Source: a virus. Taken from it: a DNA stretch of 62,439 bases. The first letter of the stretch is position 1. Each line of letters opens with the position of its first letter. Positions 1 to 7,431 of this stretch are shown here, piece by piece. The stretch covers positions 1 to 62,439 of the IMG/VR virus record IMGVR_UViG_3300036801_000157; one strand, written 5' to 3'. The position numbers and the translations under genes were made by a program. The notes beneath the pieces are model-generated. The model was not told where the DNA came from. It searched no databases and saw nothing but the letters and a program-made list of their open reading frames with translations.

Positions 1-479
1 GCTCGCAATTCCGCCGTCTCGACCGAGCGTGCGCGGCGGGCTGCAGCCTCGGCCTCCTCACGCAGCCGCTGCGCTTCCAATTGCTGCTTGCGGGCAGCGG
101 CGGCCTCGGCCTCGCGGCGGGCACGCTCTTCTGCTAATTGTTTTTGTTTGAATCCATCGAGCCGTACGCGGAGCTGCTCGCGTCTGGCGGTCAGCGGCTC
201 GATCAGACCCTTGGTGAACCATGCGAAAACGGCATCTCCGGCGCGCAGATGCGGCTCTTTTTCAGCCACGCGATGCGCCGTGGTCCGTCCTATAAGATCG
301 TGCAGCTTTTTGATCGCGCTCGCCACTTGCTCCACGTCTTTGCTGCTCTCGATGATCGAAGGCAGCGCCTCGGTATCGTCCAGCGCCGCCTGGGCGTTGG
401 TCTTCAGCTCGGCGTAATCAAGCTCGAGCCGCTCCGGAATGGTTTCGGCATACGATGCAATGTTGTGACCCATGCTCAT
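1..479 (-). CDS. Coiled-coil phage protein, 3' end outside the window
   Basis: 159 codons are visible and the frame is still open at base 1. ATG at 479 is preceded by GAGGAG nine bases upstream. The N-terminal half is mixed (Tyr-Ala-Glu, Ile-Pro-Glu-Arg); from about residue 110 it turns into an Arg/Glu/Ala-rich helix that should form a coiled coil. It is read away from the AT-hook gene from a shared control region. No family was recognised. If the two ends of this window were joined, the frame would stop two codons past the junction, giving about 161 residues; this is speculation. Confidence 0.8.
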   Translation of the reverse strand, partial: MSMGHNIASYAETIPERLELDYAELKTNAQAALDDTEALPSIIESSKDVEQVASAIKKLHDLIGRTTAHRVAEKEPHLRAGDAVFAWFTKGLIEPLTARREQLRVRLDGFKQKQLAEERARREAEAAAARKQQLEAQRLREEAEAAARRARSVETAELR

Positions 480-505
480 TATTATTTGCTCCTCATCGGT
501 GACTG

Positions 506-534
506 CGTTTAGGCCAACTTGGCCAGAAAGGCAA
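506..534 (-). promoter_or_regulatory. Promoter of the leftward gene, with a GGCC-N5-GGCC element in the spacer
   Basis: On the minus strand TTGCCT (529-534) and TAAACG (506-511) are separated by exactly 17 bases. The spacer carries GGCCAAGTTGGCC immediately upstream of the -10. The same TTGGCC-TAA arrangement recurs at other gene starts (28551, 37117, 40942). Assignment is by sequence only. Confidence 0.45.
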
Positions 535-544
535 GACTAAAATT

Positions 545-578
545 GGCGCCATCTTGAAATTTCTTGCCAGATGGTGCC
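545..578. promoter_or_regulatory. Inverted repeat in the divergent early control region
   Basis: GGCGCCATC (545-553) and GATGGTGCC (570-578) form a nine-base inverted repeat with one mismatch, 16 bases apart. It lies between the leftward gene at 479 and the AT-hook gene at 613, overlapping possible promoter elements of the rightward operon (TTGAAA at 554, TATTGT at 579, a long 19-base spacer). An operator is the likely role, but no regulator gene lies beside it. Confidence 0.35.
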
Positions 579-612
579 TATTGTCTAGCCGTATTCAAAA
601 GGAGAATTTTGC

Positions 613-1368
613 ATGGCAAGACCATCAGAAGCATTCAACGAAGCCCCGAAGCGCCGCGGCCGGCCGCCGCTGATTCGAACCGCCTTTGAACCACCCAAGC
701 GCCGGGGCAGGCCGCCAAAGATTGAACCCGCCATCGAAGCACCGAAGCGCCGCGGGCGCCCCCCGCTGGCACGTGCCGATATCGAAGCGACACCCAAGCG
801 CCGGGGTCGGCCGCCACGTGTCGGCATTGAAGCCGAACCGCCGAAGCGCCGGGGCAGGCCGCCGCTCGCCAAGGAACTGGCGCCCAAGCGGCGTGGCAGG
901 CCACCTGCGCCACGTGTCGACAAGGACGACAAGTCGGTCGACATGGCTTTCCCGCTGATCGGCAGGAACGATCTCCGCAGGCTCCTCGAAGAGGCCGCGA
1001 TCCTCGGCAATCGGGCATCCAGCGCCAACGGATCGAGAAACGAACTGGTTGGTGAATACGTCAAGAACAAGCACCTTCACGCCGGGGCATTCCGCATCAT
1101 TTCGCGCTGGGCGAAGCTGGGCGAGGACGATCCGCAAAAGCTGTGGCTGGAACTTGCGCACCTTGATGACATGAGATCGAAGGCCGGAATCGACAGGATA
1201 GCCAAGGCGCAGGGCCAGTTGCTGCCGGCGATCGCCGACGAGGCTGAAGACGCTAAAGAGGCCGCCGAGGCTAAAGAGGCCGACGCTGAAACAGGGGCAG
1301 AGCAGAAAGACGACAAGGCGAGGAATTATCCTCGCGAGGTCGAGGAACGCGCCGGGGATGCCGCATGA
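613..1368 (+). CDS. DNA-binding protein with six AT-hooks
   Basis: 251 residues. PKRRGRPP occurs six times (residues 12-19, 28-35, 44-51, 61-68, 77-84, 91-98), about 16 residues apart. This is the canonical AT-hook core that inserts Arg-Gly-Arg into the minor groove of AT-rich DNA. Residues 110-205 form a separate domain with a Lys-His-Leu-His-Ala-Gly-Ala-Phe segment seen in small phage proteins of unknown function. The tail is Glu/Ala/Lys-rich. AAGGAG lies nine bases before the ATG. It opens the rightward early operon and overlaps the next gene by ATGA. A role in chromatin-like organisation or silencing of phage or host DNA is inferred. Confidence 0.85.
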   Translation: MARPSEAFNEAPKRRGRPPLIRTAFEPPKRRGRPPKIEPAIEAPKRRGRPPLARADIEATPKRRGRPPRVGIEAEPPKRRGRPPLAKELAPKRRGRPPAPRVDKDDKSVDMAFPLIGRNDLRRLLEEAAILGNRASSANGSRNELVGEYVKNKHLHAGAFRIISRWAKLGEDDPQKLWLELAHLDDMRSKAGIDRIAKAQGQLLPAIADEAEDAKEAAEAKEADAETGAEQKDDKARNYPREVEERAGDAA

Positions 1369-1586
1369 TAGGGGGAGTGGAGGGCGGCAGAATGAAATCA
1401 AAACGACAATACGATCCACTTGATCTATGGCCAGCGCGCCCGACGGCAACCGCCCTCAACCTACCGACAAATATGACGCGAGCACAATTGGAAGCGATCG
1501 CCCGCAAGCTCGCAATACTTCATACGCTCACAAGATCAGGAAGAAAGCGCAAGCGGATAAAGCGTCCGAGCGGAGGGCAGAAATGA
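1365..1586 (+). CDS. Small basic phage protein
   Basis: 73 residues, starting in an ATGA overlap with the AT-hook gene and ending in an ATGA overlap with the MT-A70 methylase. An internal ATG (residue 10) is an alternative start. The middle (Asn-Met-Thr-Arg-Ala-Gln-Leu-Glu-Ala-Ile-Ala-Arg-Lys-Leu) looks helical and the C-terminus is strongly basic. No family was recognised. The main support is its exact fit between coupled genes. Confidence 0.65.
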   Translation: MIGGVEGGRMKSKRQYDPLDLWPARPTATALNLPTNMTRAQLEAIARKLAILHTLTRSGRKRKRIKRPSGGQK

Positions 1587-2590
1587 AATTAATACCGCAT
1601 AAGAAGAATTTCGGACTCCATGTTCCTGGCCAACTCACGAAAGTTGGCTGGAGCATTCCTAAGAACATTTCACAAGATGAATGGCTCGCCTGCGGTGCAG
1701 CCTTATGTCAAATCGAGACCGGCGTGCAATGGTGGATCGGTGACTGGTGGATTATCGGCGAGAATCGACAATGGGGCGAGGGCGAGGAGACAGCCGAAAA
1801 ATTCGGTTGGAATTATGACACGGTTCGAACCTATGGCTCGGTCGCTCGCGCCTTCCAATTGTCGATTCGAATCGACAATTTGACGTTTCGCCACCACCGA
1901 CTAGCTATGGCTGAATCTGATCAACGCAAGCGGTTGGTATGGTTGCGCCGCGCCGAGAAGGAAGGCTGGTCAACCAACCAACTAAAGGCGGCAATCGCTC
2001 GCCAAGCCGCTCTCGACAAGACCGCGCAAATCGACTTCGACGCCAAGGCGATCGGCAAGTTTGCCGTAATCTATGCCGATCCGCCCTGGCGATACGAACA
2101 CCCACCGATGGGCGGATCAAACCGCTCGATCGAGAATCAATACCCGACCATGGTGCTAGAAGAGATCATGGCGTTGCCAGTCTCCGACATCATACACGAC
2201 GATGCAGTGCTGTTCCTGTGGGCGACCAGCCCGAAGCTCTATGAGTGTATGCGGGTGCTCGATGCCTGGGGCATGGAGCACCGCACTACAATGGTCTGGG
2301 TCAAAGGTGATATTGGCATGGGCTATCACGTGCGCGAGCGGCACGAGATACTTCTGATCGCCAAGCATGGCGAGCTGCCACCGCCGGTACCAGATGCGCG
2401 CCCGGATTCCGTTGTCGAGGCGCCGCGGTTGGAACACAGCGCCAAGCCGCCGATCTTTTATGATCTCATAGATCAAATGTATCCCGACATTCGCAAGATC
2501 GAATTGTTCGGTCGCAACTGCGCCGGCCGGCCACTCTGGACGTTCTGGGGCAATCAAGCAGTGGCGCCGTTGCAGGAAGCGGCAGAATGA
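1583..2590 (+). CDS. MT-A70 family adenine-N6 DNA methyltransferase
   Basis: 335 residues. The catalytic Asp-Pro-Pro-Trp is at 166-169 (IYADPPWRY). It is followed by the MT-A70 blocks Leu-Phe-Leu-Trp-Ala-Thr, Met-Val-Trp-Val-Lys, His-Glu-Ile-Leu-Leu-Ile and a C-terminal Lys-Ile-Glu-Leu-Phe-Gly-Arg. Residues 1-150 form an extra helical domain, probably a DNA-reading module. The frame is open upstream to 1427, but the ATG at 1583 sits in the ATGA overlap with GGAGGG seven bases before it, so it is preferred. The family methylates adenine using AdoMet; in phages it usually protects DNA from host restriction or regulates genes. No cognate restriction gene is nearby. Confidence 0.9.
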   Translation: MKLIPHKKNFGLHVPGQLTKVGWSIPKNISQDEWLACGAALCQIETGVQWWIGDWWIIGENRQWGEGEETAEKFGWNYDTVRTYGSVARAFQLSIRIDNLTFRHHRLAMAESDQRKRLVWLRRAEKEGWSTNQLKAAIARQAALDKTAQIDFDAKAIGKFAVIYADPPWRYEHPPMGGSNRSIENQYPTMVLEEIMALPVSDIIHDDAVLFLWATSPKLYECMRVLDAWGMEHRTTMVWVKGDIGMGYHVRERHEILLIAKHGELPPPVPDARPDSVVEAPRLEHSAKPPIFYDLIDQMYPDIRKIELFGRNCAGRPLWTFWGNQAVAPLQEAAE

Positions 2591-3027
2591 ATGACGACGA
2601 CAAAGACAAAGATCGCATCAGCCGCGGACGCGTTCCAGATTTTGACATTGACCGAGCGAATGGCGCGCAAGCCGAGTTATGGGTGCTAGACATCTGTAAG
2701 ACAATGTCGAAAGGAAAGGGAGAGATTGAAGTCAAAGCGCCAAAGCCATTTCTCCGTCGCGGCAGCCCTTACATTGAATATTCCTGCAAGCATAAGGATG
2801 GACAATGGCATCCATCCGGGATCGCAACATCAAAGGCAAAATTGTGGGCGATCAAGTTCGGCTCGCTGCCGGGCATGCTCGTGATTGAGACCGCTTGGCT
2901 GAAACGAGCAGCGCGATTGGCCTACGAAAAGAAACAATTCCTCGAAGAATCCGACGGCGACAATCCCACCAAGGGTGTGTACGTCACATTCAAGAATTTA
3001 TGGGACGCGAAAGAACACGAGCCATGA
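2587..3027 (+). CDS. Probable PD-(D/E)XK-like nuclease of the early operon
   Basis: 146 residues with ATGA overlaps on both sides. The residue order fits a small restriction-endonuclease-like fold: Gly-Ala-Gln-Ala-Glu (E30), Glu-Val-Lys (48-50, the D/E-x-K motif), Tyr-Ile-Glu-Tyr (E64) and Ser-Gly-Ile-Ala-Thr-Ser (77-82), where related proteins place a conserved Thr/Ser before Trp-Ala. Phages often keep such proteins beside RusA. Substrate is unknown. The fold assignment is motif-based inference. Confidence 0.55.
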   Translation: MNDDDKDKDRISRGRVPDFDIDRANGAQAELWVLDICKTMSKGKGEIEVKAPKPFLRRGSPYIEYSCKHKDGQWHPSGIATSKAKLWAIKFGSLPGMLVIETAWLKRAARLAYEKKQFLEESDGDNPTKGVYVTFKNLWDAKEHEP

Positions 3028-3302
3028 CGAACACTGACCGCGATCCTGATTTTCCCAATCTTCCGCACATCCCGGACGACATCCGCTGTTTTTGGAGTGA
3101 GAACGAAAAGTTCACACGCCATTGCCAGGAGATCGAGGAGAACGCATTGCTATTCAATCAGCGGCTTCGTGACGGCATGCCCCCTGTAGATGCGGCCAAG
3201 TTACCGATCCCATGGATGAACCGCCATAGCTTCAGTGAGCTATTGAAGATGCAGGCGGCGGCACGAGCAAAACTGCGCAAACAAACAGAGCAAAATAAAT
3301 GA
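3024..3302 (+). CDS. Small early phage protein
   Basis: 92 residues. The frame is open further upstream, but the ATG at 3024 overlaps the previous stop as ATGA, like every junction in this operon. It is acidic at the N-terminus, with a helical Arg/Lys/Gln-rich end. No motif was recognised. Confidence 0.7.
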   Translation: MTNTDRDPDFPNLPHIPDDIRCFWSENEKFTRHCQEIEENALLFNQRLRDGMPPVDAAKLPIPWMNRHSFSELLKMQAAARAKLRKQTEQNK

Positions 3303-3553
3303 AGTGGATCGCCAAGCTCTACTACATGATGCGCGCCAACGGCCGCAAGATCATTCCGGCGCACCGCAAATACCACGAGCGCATCGCCGTCAATTCGATG
3401 GACAAGGAACAGGCCGAATCCTATGTCACACGCGCGCGTATGCGGTCCAGACTGTTGATGGCGCAGCGGGAGGCCGAGATCGAGGCCGGCGTCGAGCATC
3501 ATTCGCCGGCGATGGCGATGGACGTAGCGCGAGAACGTGTGAACCAGCCATGA
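3299..3553 (+). CDS. Small basic early phage protein
   Basis: 84 residues with ATGA overlaps on both sides. Begins Met-Lys-Trp-Ile-Ala-Lys-Leu-Tyr-Tyr and is rich in Arg/Met; the central part (Lys-Glu-Gln-Ala-Glu-Ser-Tyr-Val) is probably helical. No family recognised. Confidence 0.7.
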   Translation: MKWIAKLYYMMRANGRKIIPAHRKYHERIAVNSMDKEQAESYVTRARMRSRLLMAQREAEIEAGVEHHSPAMAMDVARERVNQP

Positions 3554-3711
3554 GACGAGATCGGAAAGACGACGACCACGACGAGGCTTCACCCGAGCAC
3601 GTGCTGCGCACCGATCATGCCGTTCTCGAACGAACGACCGAAAAATTCTTGCTGCTGTTGCGGCGGGAATGGAGGCGGGCGCAGAAGGAAAAGGAGATCG
3701 CGGCGCAATGA
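3550..3711 (+). CDS. Very small charged early protein
   Basis: 53 residues. ATG at 3550 and stop at 3711 both lie in ATGA overlaps, which is the main evidence that it is translated. The N-terminus is Asp/Arg/His-rich, the rest a charged helix ending in Lys-Glu-Lys-Glu. Function unknown. Confidence 0.6.
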   Translation: MRRDRKDDDHDEASPEHVLRTDHAVLERTTEKFLLLLRREWRRAQKEKEIAAQ

Positions 3712-4073
3712 TCGACCTGTGGGCGGATCATGCCAACGTGCGCGCCGTCAACGTGATGATGCTGCTTGCCAAGATGCGGCTTGAAGCTGGGAGATCGCCG
3801 GCGCCCTGGTATCGGGCCGCCGGGCAACACCTCGCGCGCCTGCGCCGCGGGCGGGGCAAGAGCAAATGGGCACAACTTGTGCGCGACGAATGCGGGATCG
3901 GCACCAGTCGCGCTTTCGAACTGATCGCGCTCGGGCGAGGCAAGGCTCTCGCGGAGGCCCGCGCGGAGAATTCCGGTAGAGTTAAAAAGTCACGCAGCTG
4001 CAAAGCGTTACCTGGTCCAAGGGGCCCCAGGAAGACGGCAAATCGCCGCTCTGGCACAGATTCCAAGCATTGA
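3708..4073 (+). CDS. Early phage protein, possibly DNA-binding
   Basis: 121 residues, ATGA-coupled to both neighbours. Residues 30-85 contain an Arg-rich helix, then Thr-Ser-Arg-Ala-Phe-Glu-Leu-Ile-Ala-Leu-Gly-Arg-Gly, which resembles the helix-turn-helix of phage proteins that recognise DNA near replication genes. The C-terminus is basic and looks disordered. It lies directly upstream of the resolvase. Confidence 0.6.
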   Translation: MIDLWADHANVRAVNVMMLLAKMRLEAGRSPAPWYRAAGQHLARLRRGRGKSKWAQLVRDECGIGTSRAFELIALGRGKALAEARAENSGRVKKSRSCKALPGPRGPRKTANRRSGTDSKH

Positions 4074-4621
4074 TTATATTGACGTTTTCCTGTCGCGGAC
4101 GGGGCTCGAAGGTGGCCAACGACGAGGTCCAGCTCGCTTTGATCGCCGAGGCCGCGCCGCTCCGGGTGGCCGCCAAGCCATTCGTCGTCTTCGAGATTGC
4201 CGGCGAGCCGAAGGCCTGGGGCCGGCCGGGCGCAACCATTCGTTGGGCTAGTGGTCGACCGTTCATCCACTGGTATGTATCGGCGCCAGAGGCCGCCTAC
4301 AGGACCGCAGTAGCTTGGTGCGCCAAGAGTGCCATGAAGGGCCGAAAGCCCACCAGCGAGCCCGTGGCGCTGCTGGCGCATGCCTTCGTTGGCATTCCTC
4401 CAAGCTGGCATTGGCTCACCAAGCAAAAAGCGCGTTCTGGCGCGCTGTTGCCGACCGGAAAACCAGACCACGACAATTTTCTGAAACTTCTCTGCGATGC
4501 CTTGCGCGGAATTGTTTGGCTCGATGATGCCGCCGTCGTCGATGGCCGATGCATTAAACGATTCAGCGATCGACCAGCACTTAGATGCGAGGTCAGAGAA
4601 TTCACTTCGTCGCTAAAATGA
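4070..4621 (+). CDS. rusA: RusA-family Holliday-junction resolvase
   Basis: 183 residues. The C-terminal half carries the RusA signature: Lys-Pro-Asp-His-Asp-Asn, then Leu-Cys-Asp-Ala-Leu, then Trp-Leu-Asp-Asp-Ala-Ala-Val-Val-Asp. The acidic residues bind the catalytic metal. RusA enzymes cut four-way junctions symmetrically; in phages they resolve branched DNA before packaging. The first 20 residues are less conserved and a start nearer Phe-Glu-Ile-Ala-Gly-Glu-Pro is possible, but ATG 4070 keeps the ATGA coupling. It is the last gene of the operon, followed by a terminator-like hairpin. Confidence 0.9.
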   Translation: MIILTFSCRGRGSKVANDEVQLALIAEAAPLRVAAKPFVVFEIAGEPKAWGRPGATIRWASGRPFIHWYVSAPEAAYRTAVAWCAKSAMKGRKPTSEPVALLAHAFVGIPPSWHWLTKQKARSGALLPTGKPDHDNFLKLLCDALRGIVWLDDAAVVDGRCIKRFSDRPALRCEVREFTSSLK

Positions 4622-4624
4622 AAA

Positions 4625-4649
4625 CGGGCCGCGTTTGGATCGCGACCCG
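4625..4649 (+). terminator. Terminator-like hairpin after rusA
   Basis: CGGGCCGCG and CGCGACCCG pair with one mismatch around a seven-base loop, starting three bases after the rusA stop. On the plus strand it is followed by pyrimidine-rich TTCATTCATT; on the minus strand by TTTT, so it may act on transcripts from both sides. Confidence 0.5.
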
Positions 4650-4666
4650 CTTCATTCATTACTGCC

Positions 4667-5755
4667 TTGCGTTGCCCAGCCTTTCCGGACCGGACCACGC
4701 CAAGCCTCACCCGATCACATCTCGCCACAACCGGACAGACCGCGCCTGCCGAACCAAGCCTAGCCACGCCATGTCGCATCCCGCCCCACTACGCCATGTC
4801 GCACCCCGCCACGCCTGCCAAGCCTGATCAAGCCTGTTCGAATCGAGTCGAGACATGCCATATCCCCGCCGCGCCTGCCTTCCATGCCAAATTTAACGCT
4901 GCCGAACGGACCTCGCCATATCGCGCCTGCCTTCCATGCCGCGCCCAATTCGACCCAACCACACCGGAACCTGTCGCACCCGACCATGTTTAGCCGAGCC
5001 GCGCCTGCCTGACCCAGCCTCTGCTCGCCGAACCCGGTCTAGGCTAGTGTTGCCACGCCTGCCATACCGACCGGAACTTATCTTGTCGCGCCCAGCCAAT
5101 CCCCGTCCCGTCTCGCCATGCCTGCCACGCCATGCCTTGCCTCACCCGACCGCACCGGGCCGTACCCTGTCCCACCGAACCATGCCGCACCGAACCATGC
5201 CGCGCCTTGCCGGACCCAACCGCGCCTGCCTCGCCACGCCCCGCCTGACCGTATTCAGCCCAGACGAACCTTACCCGACCCGACCACGCGCGCCGCGCCT
5301 GCCTCGCCCTACCTTGCCTCGTTACACCCAACCTTGCCAAACCCAATCCCACCTCGCCATTCCTGCCACGCTTGCCGGGCCTATCCTCGACCGACCTAGC
5401 CTTGTATCGCCAAGCTATATCAAGCCCCGCCTGCCAGACCTCGCCATGCCACGCCGGACCTTGTCTTACCTAGTTCCACCCCACCTCGCCTCGCCACGAT
5501 GCGACGCGCCATACCGCTCCTGCCATGCATGTCCATGCCTCGCCTCACGGCGCCCAGCCGGACCTCACCTCATCGGGACTTGCCCCGCCTGCCTTCCTTG
5601 CCTTGCCATGCCTTATTGCACCCGGCCCAGACACGCCCCATCTCGACTTACCGATCCTGCCATGCCCAGCCCAGCCTCACCTTTCCAGACCATGCCGTGC
5701 CACGCCCCACCTTGACTATCCGTGCAAGACCAAGCCCCGCCTGCCATAGATCACC
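4667..5755 (-). repeat. Pentamer tract T1: about 215 degenerate GGYNN units
   Basis: About 1.1 kb in which almost every five-base unit on the plus strand ends in RCC (examples: GAACC, AAGCC, TAGCC, ACGCC, ATGCC, GCACC), i.e. GGYNN on the minus strand. The phase slips occasionally but the period stays five. Long frames are open in several registers because NNRCC rarely makes a stop, so the Pro/Cys/His-rich translations are not evidence of a gene. It lies between the convergent early operon and the 7242-5867 operon. The GG-N3-GG spacing fits two-tier G-quadruplex motifs on the minus strand. Confidence 0.9.
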
Positions 5756-5815
5756 GCGCCCGCGATTGCGCCGAGCGTTGCGCTGCCAATCCGCACCGTG
5801 CCTGCCGAGCTTTTT

Positions 5816-5857
5816 CCGCTTCATAGATGCGGTGGCCCACGCGAGGAGCGCCTCGCG
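5816..5857 (-). ncRNA. Two-hairpin leader at the head of tract T1
   Basis: Read on the minus strand: a perfect seven-base-pair hairpin (CGCGAGG, loop CGCT, CCTCGCG; 5840-5857), then a CCGC/GCGG hairpin (5816-5832), then the GGYNN units. The same order and similar bases head T2 and T4, with pairing kept by different bases. It starts ten bases after the stop at 5867, so it could be the 3' untranslated region of the 7242-5867 operon or a separate RNA. Transcription has not been shown. Confidence 0.5.
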
Positions 5858-5866
5858 CCGCGGAAT

Positions 5867-6352
5867 TTATGCAGCGAGTCGTTGCTCCAAATCGATCAGT
5901 TCTTGAAGCATCCGCTGCAATAAACCAGACAAACCTGGATGTCTCGAATCGAGCATATGCGTAACATCACGCGCGCGTTCGATCGAACTCTTACAACGCA
6001 TAACTTCAGCCAGCACAATGCGTTCAGCCGCGCTGCGATTGATTGATGTGGCTGTGATCGGAACATGGCCGGCTTCGTTGTCGCGACGATCCGGATTTGA
6101 GACGTAATACGGCGAAACTATTCGCATCGATTCGTGAACGACTGTAACTGTTATGAATCGAATTAGTTCACCAGCCCGATCGAGCCGTTGCTTGTGCGCC
6201 GCCTTTCGGTCATCCCAAATAAATTCTGAATGCAATACATGCCGCGCTGGACGAGCAGCGCGGACGATGTCCTCTCGCTTCAGCACGCCGCCGTTCGCCT
6301 CGCGGATTTGCTCCAGCGCGTCGCGGATTTGATCATCTCTGCGCGATGCCAT
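5867..6352 (-). CDS. Phage protein of unknown function
   Basis: 161 residues. Its ATG overlaps the stop of the upstream gene (TAATG). The N-terminus (Arg-Asp-Asp-Gln-Ile-Arg-Asp-Ala-Leu-Glu-Gln-Ile) and the segment Ser-Glu-Phe-Ile-Trp-Asp-Asp-Arg-Lys-Ala-Ala-His are reminiscent of a small phage protein family encoded beside recombination genes. The C-terminal half is helical. No catalytic motif is visible. Confidence 0.75.
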   Translation of the reverse strand: MASRRDDQIRDALEQIREANGGVLKREDIVRAARPARHVLHSEFIWDDRKAAHKQRLDRAGELIRFITVTVVHESMRIVSPYYVSNPDRRDNEAGHVPITATSINRSAAERIVLAEVMRCKSSIERARDVTHMLDSRHPGLSGLLQRMLQELIDLEQRLAA

Positions 6353-7242
6353 TATTCAATCCCCACATATTCTGCCTCGCCCTTGCCATCAAGCTTTTCA
6401 AGAATCACTGGGCCTTTCGGCATCGGCCGACGCTTGCCTTTGCGGTCCACCAGTTCATGATCCTCGGCATCGATAAGCTGGCCAAGCATCTCGCGCCGCG
6501 CGACTTCTTCGGAAAACCAAGTCAGTAGTTCTTCGGTGTTTTCATCGAAAAATCCAGGTGATTTGAACGCCTTGTCCTGCGCCGTGCGCGCTTGGGTCTT
6601 GACGATGCGCTTGAAATCAGCATTATTGGATTCGACGACATCGTAAGCGCCGAATGGTCCGCCTTTCTGGCCACGCCAATCGCCGATGCCGACGATCTTG
6701 CCGGCGGCGCCAAAGAGATTCACGACGGTTCGCTCTGTCAGGATGCCTCGGATGTAGCGAAAGGTGATCGTGCCGCACCACTCCGGAAAGATCGGCCGTG
6801 TGCGAACGTCCGGCGTGCGATTCTGGTCAGAATTGCGCACCATTGCGCAATAAATTTCTGGCGTGCCATATAGGTTTACCTGCAATTCTACGATCTTGGT
6901 GAGCCGCTCGATTTTGGCTTTTGCCGTTCCTGGAATGTCGAGCGCGACCGCCGACAATGCGCCGTGAAATGCGCCGGACGGAACGTGAATGAGCGTCTTC
7001 TCTTTCAGATCGCGGTTGACATAAAGCGCGCCTCTGAACTCAGCAGGCGGATCGTGCTTGAGGCTCTGTTCCAGCCCAGCCCGGTTCTGCCTGATGCTTG
7101 GGAACAGCAATTCCCGCCAAGCCTTTGCGGCAAATCTATTCATGATCATCGGAGACGTGCCGAGGAAGTTCATCGTCACTTCGTCGATCTTGATCTCCTG
7201 GATTTCGAGCTGCGCCTCTTCTTTTTTCCTCTTCGGTGCCAT
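6352..7242 (-). CDS. Widespread siphophage protein, probable recombination-region component
   Basis: 296 residues. Recognisable blocks are Gly-Thr-Ser-Pro-Met-Ile-Met-Asn-Arg-Phe near the N-terminus, Phe-Pro-Glu-Trp at about 150, and Ile-Gly-Asp-Trp-Arg-Gly-Gln-Lys-Gly-Gly-Pro-Phe-Gly near 190. The same blocks occur in a common phage family that usually sits next to recombination or nuclease genes and has no settled function. The N-terminus is Lys/Glu-rich. First gene of a two-gene leftward operon with its own promoter-like sequence (7289-7317). Confidence 0.8.
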   Translation of the reverse strand: MAPKRKKEEAQLEIQEIKIDEVTMNFLGTSPMIMNRFAAKAWRELLFPSIRQNRAGLEQSLKHDPPAEFRGALYVNRDLKEKTLIHVPSGAFHGALSAVALDIPGTAKAKIERLTKIVELQVNLYGTPEIYCAMVRNSDQNRTPDVRTRPIFPEWCGTITFRYIRGILTERTVVNLFGAAGKIVGIGDWRGQKGGPFGAYDVVESNNADFKRIVKTQARTAQDKAFKSPGFFDENTEELLTWFSEEVARREMLGQLIDAEDHELVDRKGKRRPMPKGPVILEKLDGKGEAEYVGIE

Positions 7243-7288
7243 TTGGTGTTGTCCTTGCTAGACATCGGCCGATTTAGCCGCGCGGCCA

Positions 7289-7317
7289 CTATTGCCAAAT
7301 AATCCAGCGTTTGACAA
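7289..7317 (-). promoter_or_regulatory. Promoter of the 7242-5867 operon
   Basis: Minus strand TTGTCA (7312-7317), a 17-base spacer, and CAATAG (7289-7294). The -10 lies in GGCAATAGTGGCC (7284-7296), a variant of the GGCC-N5-GGCC element found at other starts. It follows the terminator of the structural operon, consistent with a new transcription unit. Confidence 0.45.
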
Positions 7318-7322
7318 GCCAC

Positions 7323-7378
7323 AAAAAAAAAGGCCCGCAGCCGGCGCAAGGATAAACCGGCTACGAGCCCTGTGGGCC
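7323..7378 (-). terminator. Intrinsic terminator of the long leftward structural operon
   Basis: Minus strand: GGCCC, an inner AGCCGG/CCGGCT stem and GGGCC form a GC-rich hairpin, followed directly by nine T residues. This is the clearest terminator in the window. It lies beyond the last structural gene and tract T2, so both would be on the terminated transcript. Confidence 0.85.
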
Positions 7379-7431
7379 AAATCCGCGACGGGATCGTGCG
7401 GCTTGGCGGCACCTAAAGTGTTAATACCTTC

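Noticed and set aside
5044-5352. Gly/Arg-rich open frame on the minus strand of T1
   Set aside because: Same repeat artefact; no start signals and no coding character.
4936-5715. 259-residue Pro/Cys/His-rich open frame in tract T1
   Set aside because: No ribosome site; the five-base repeat gives a five-residue period in every frame and rarely makes stops, so several long frames are open on both strands by chance.
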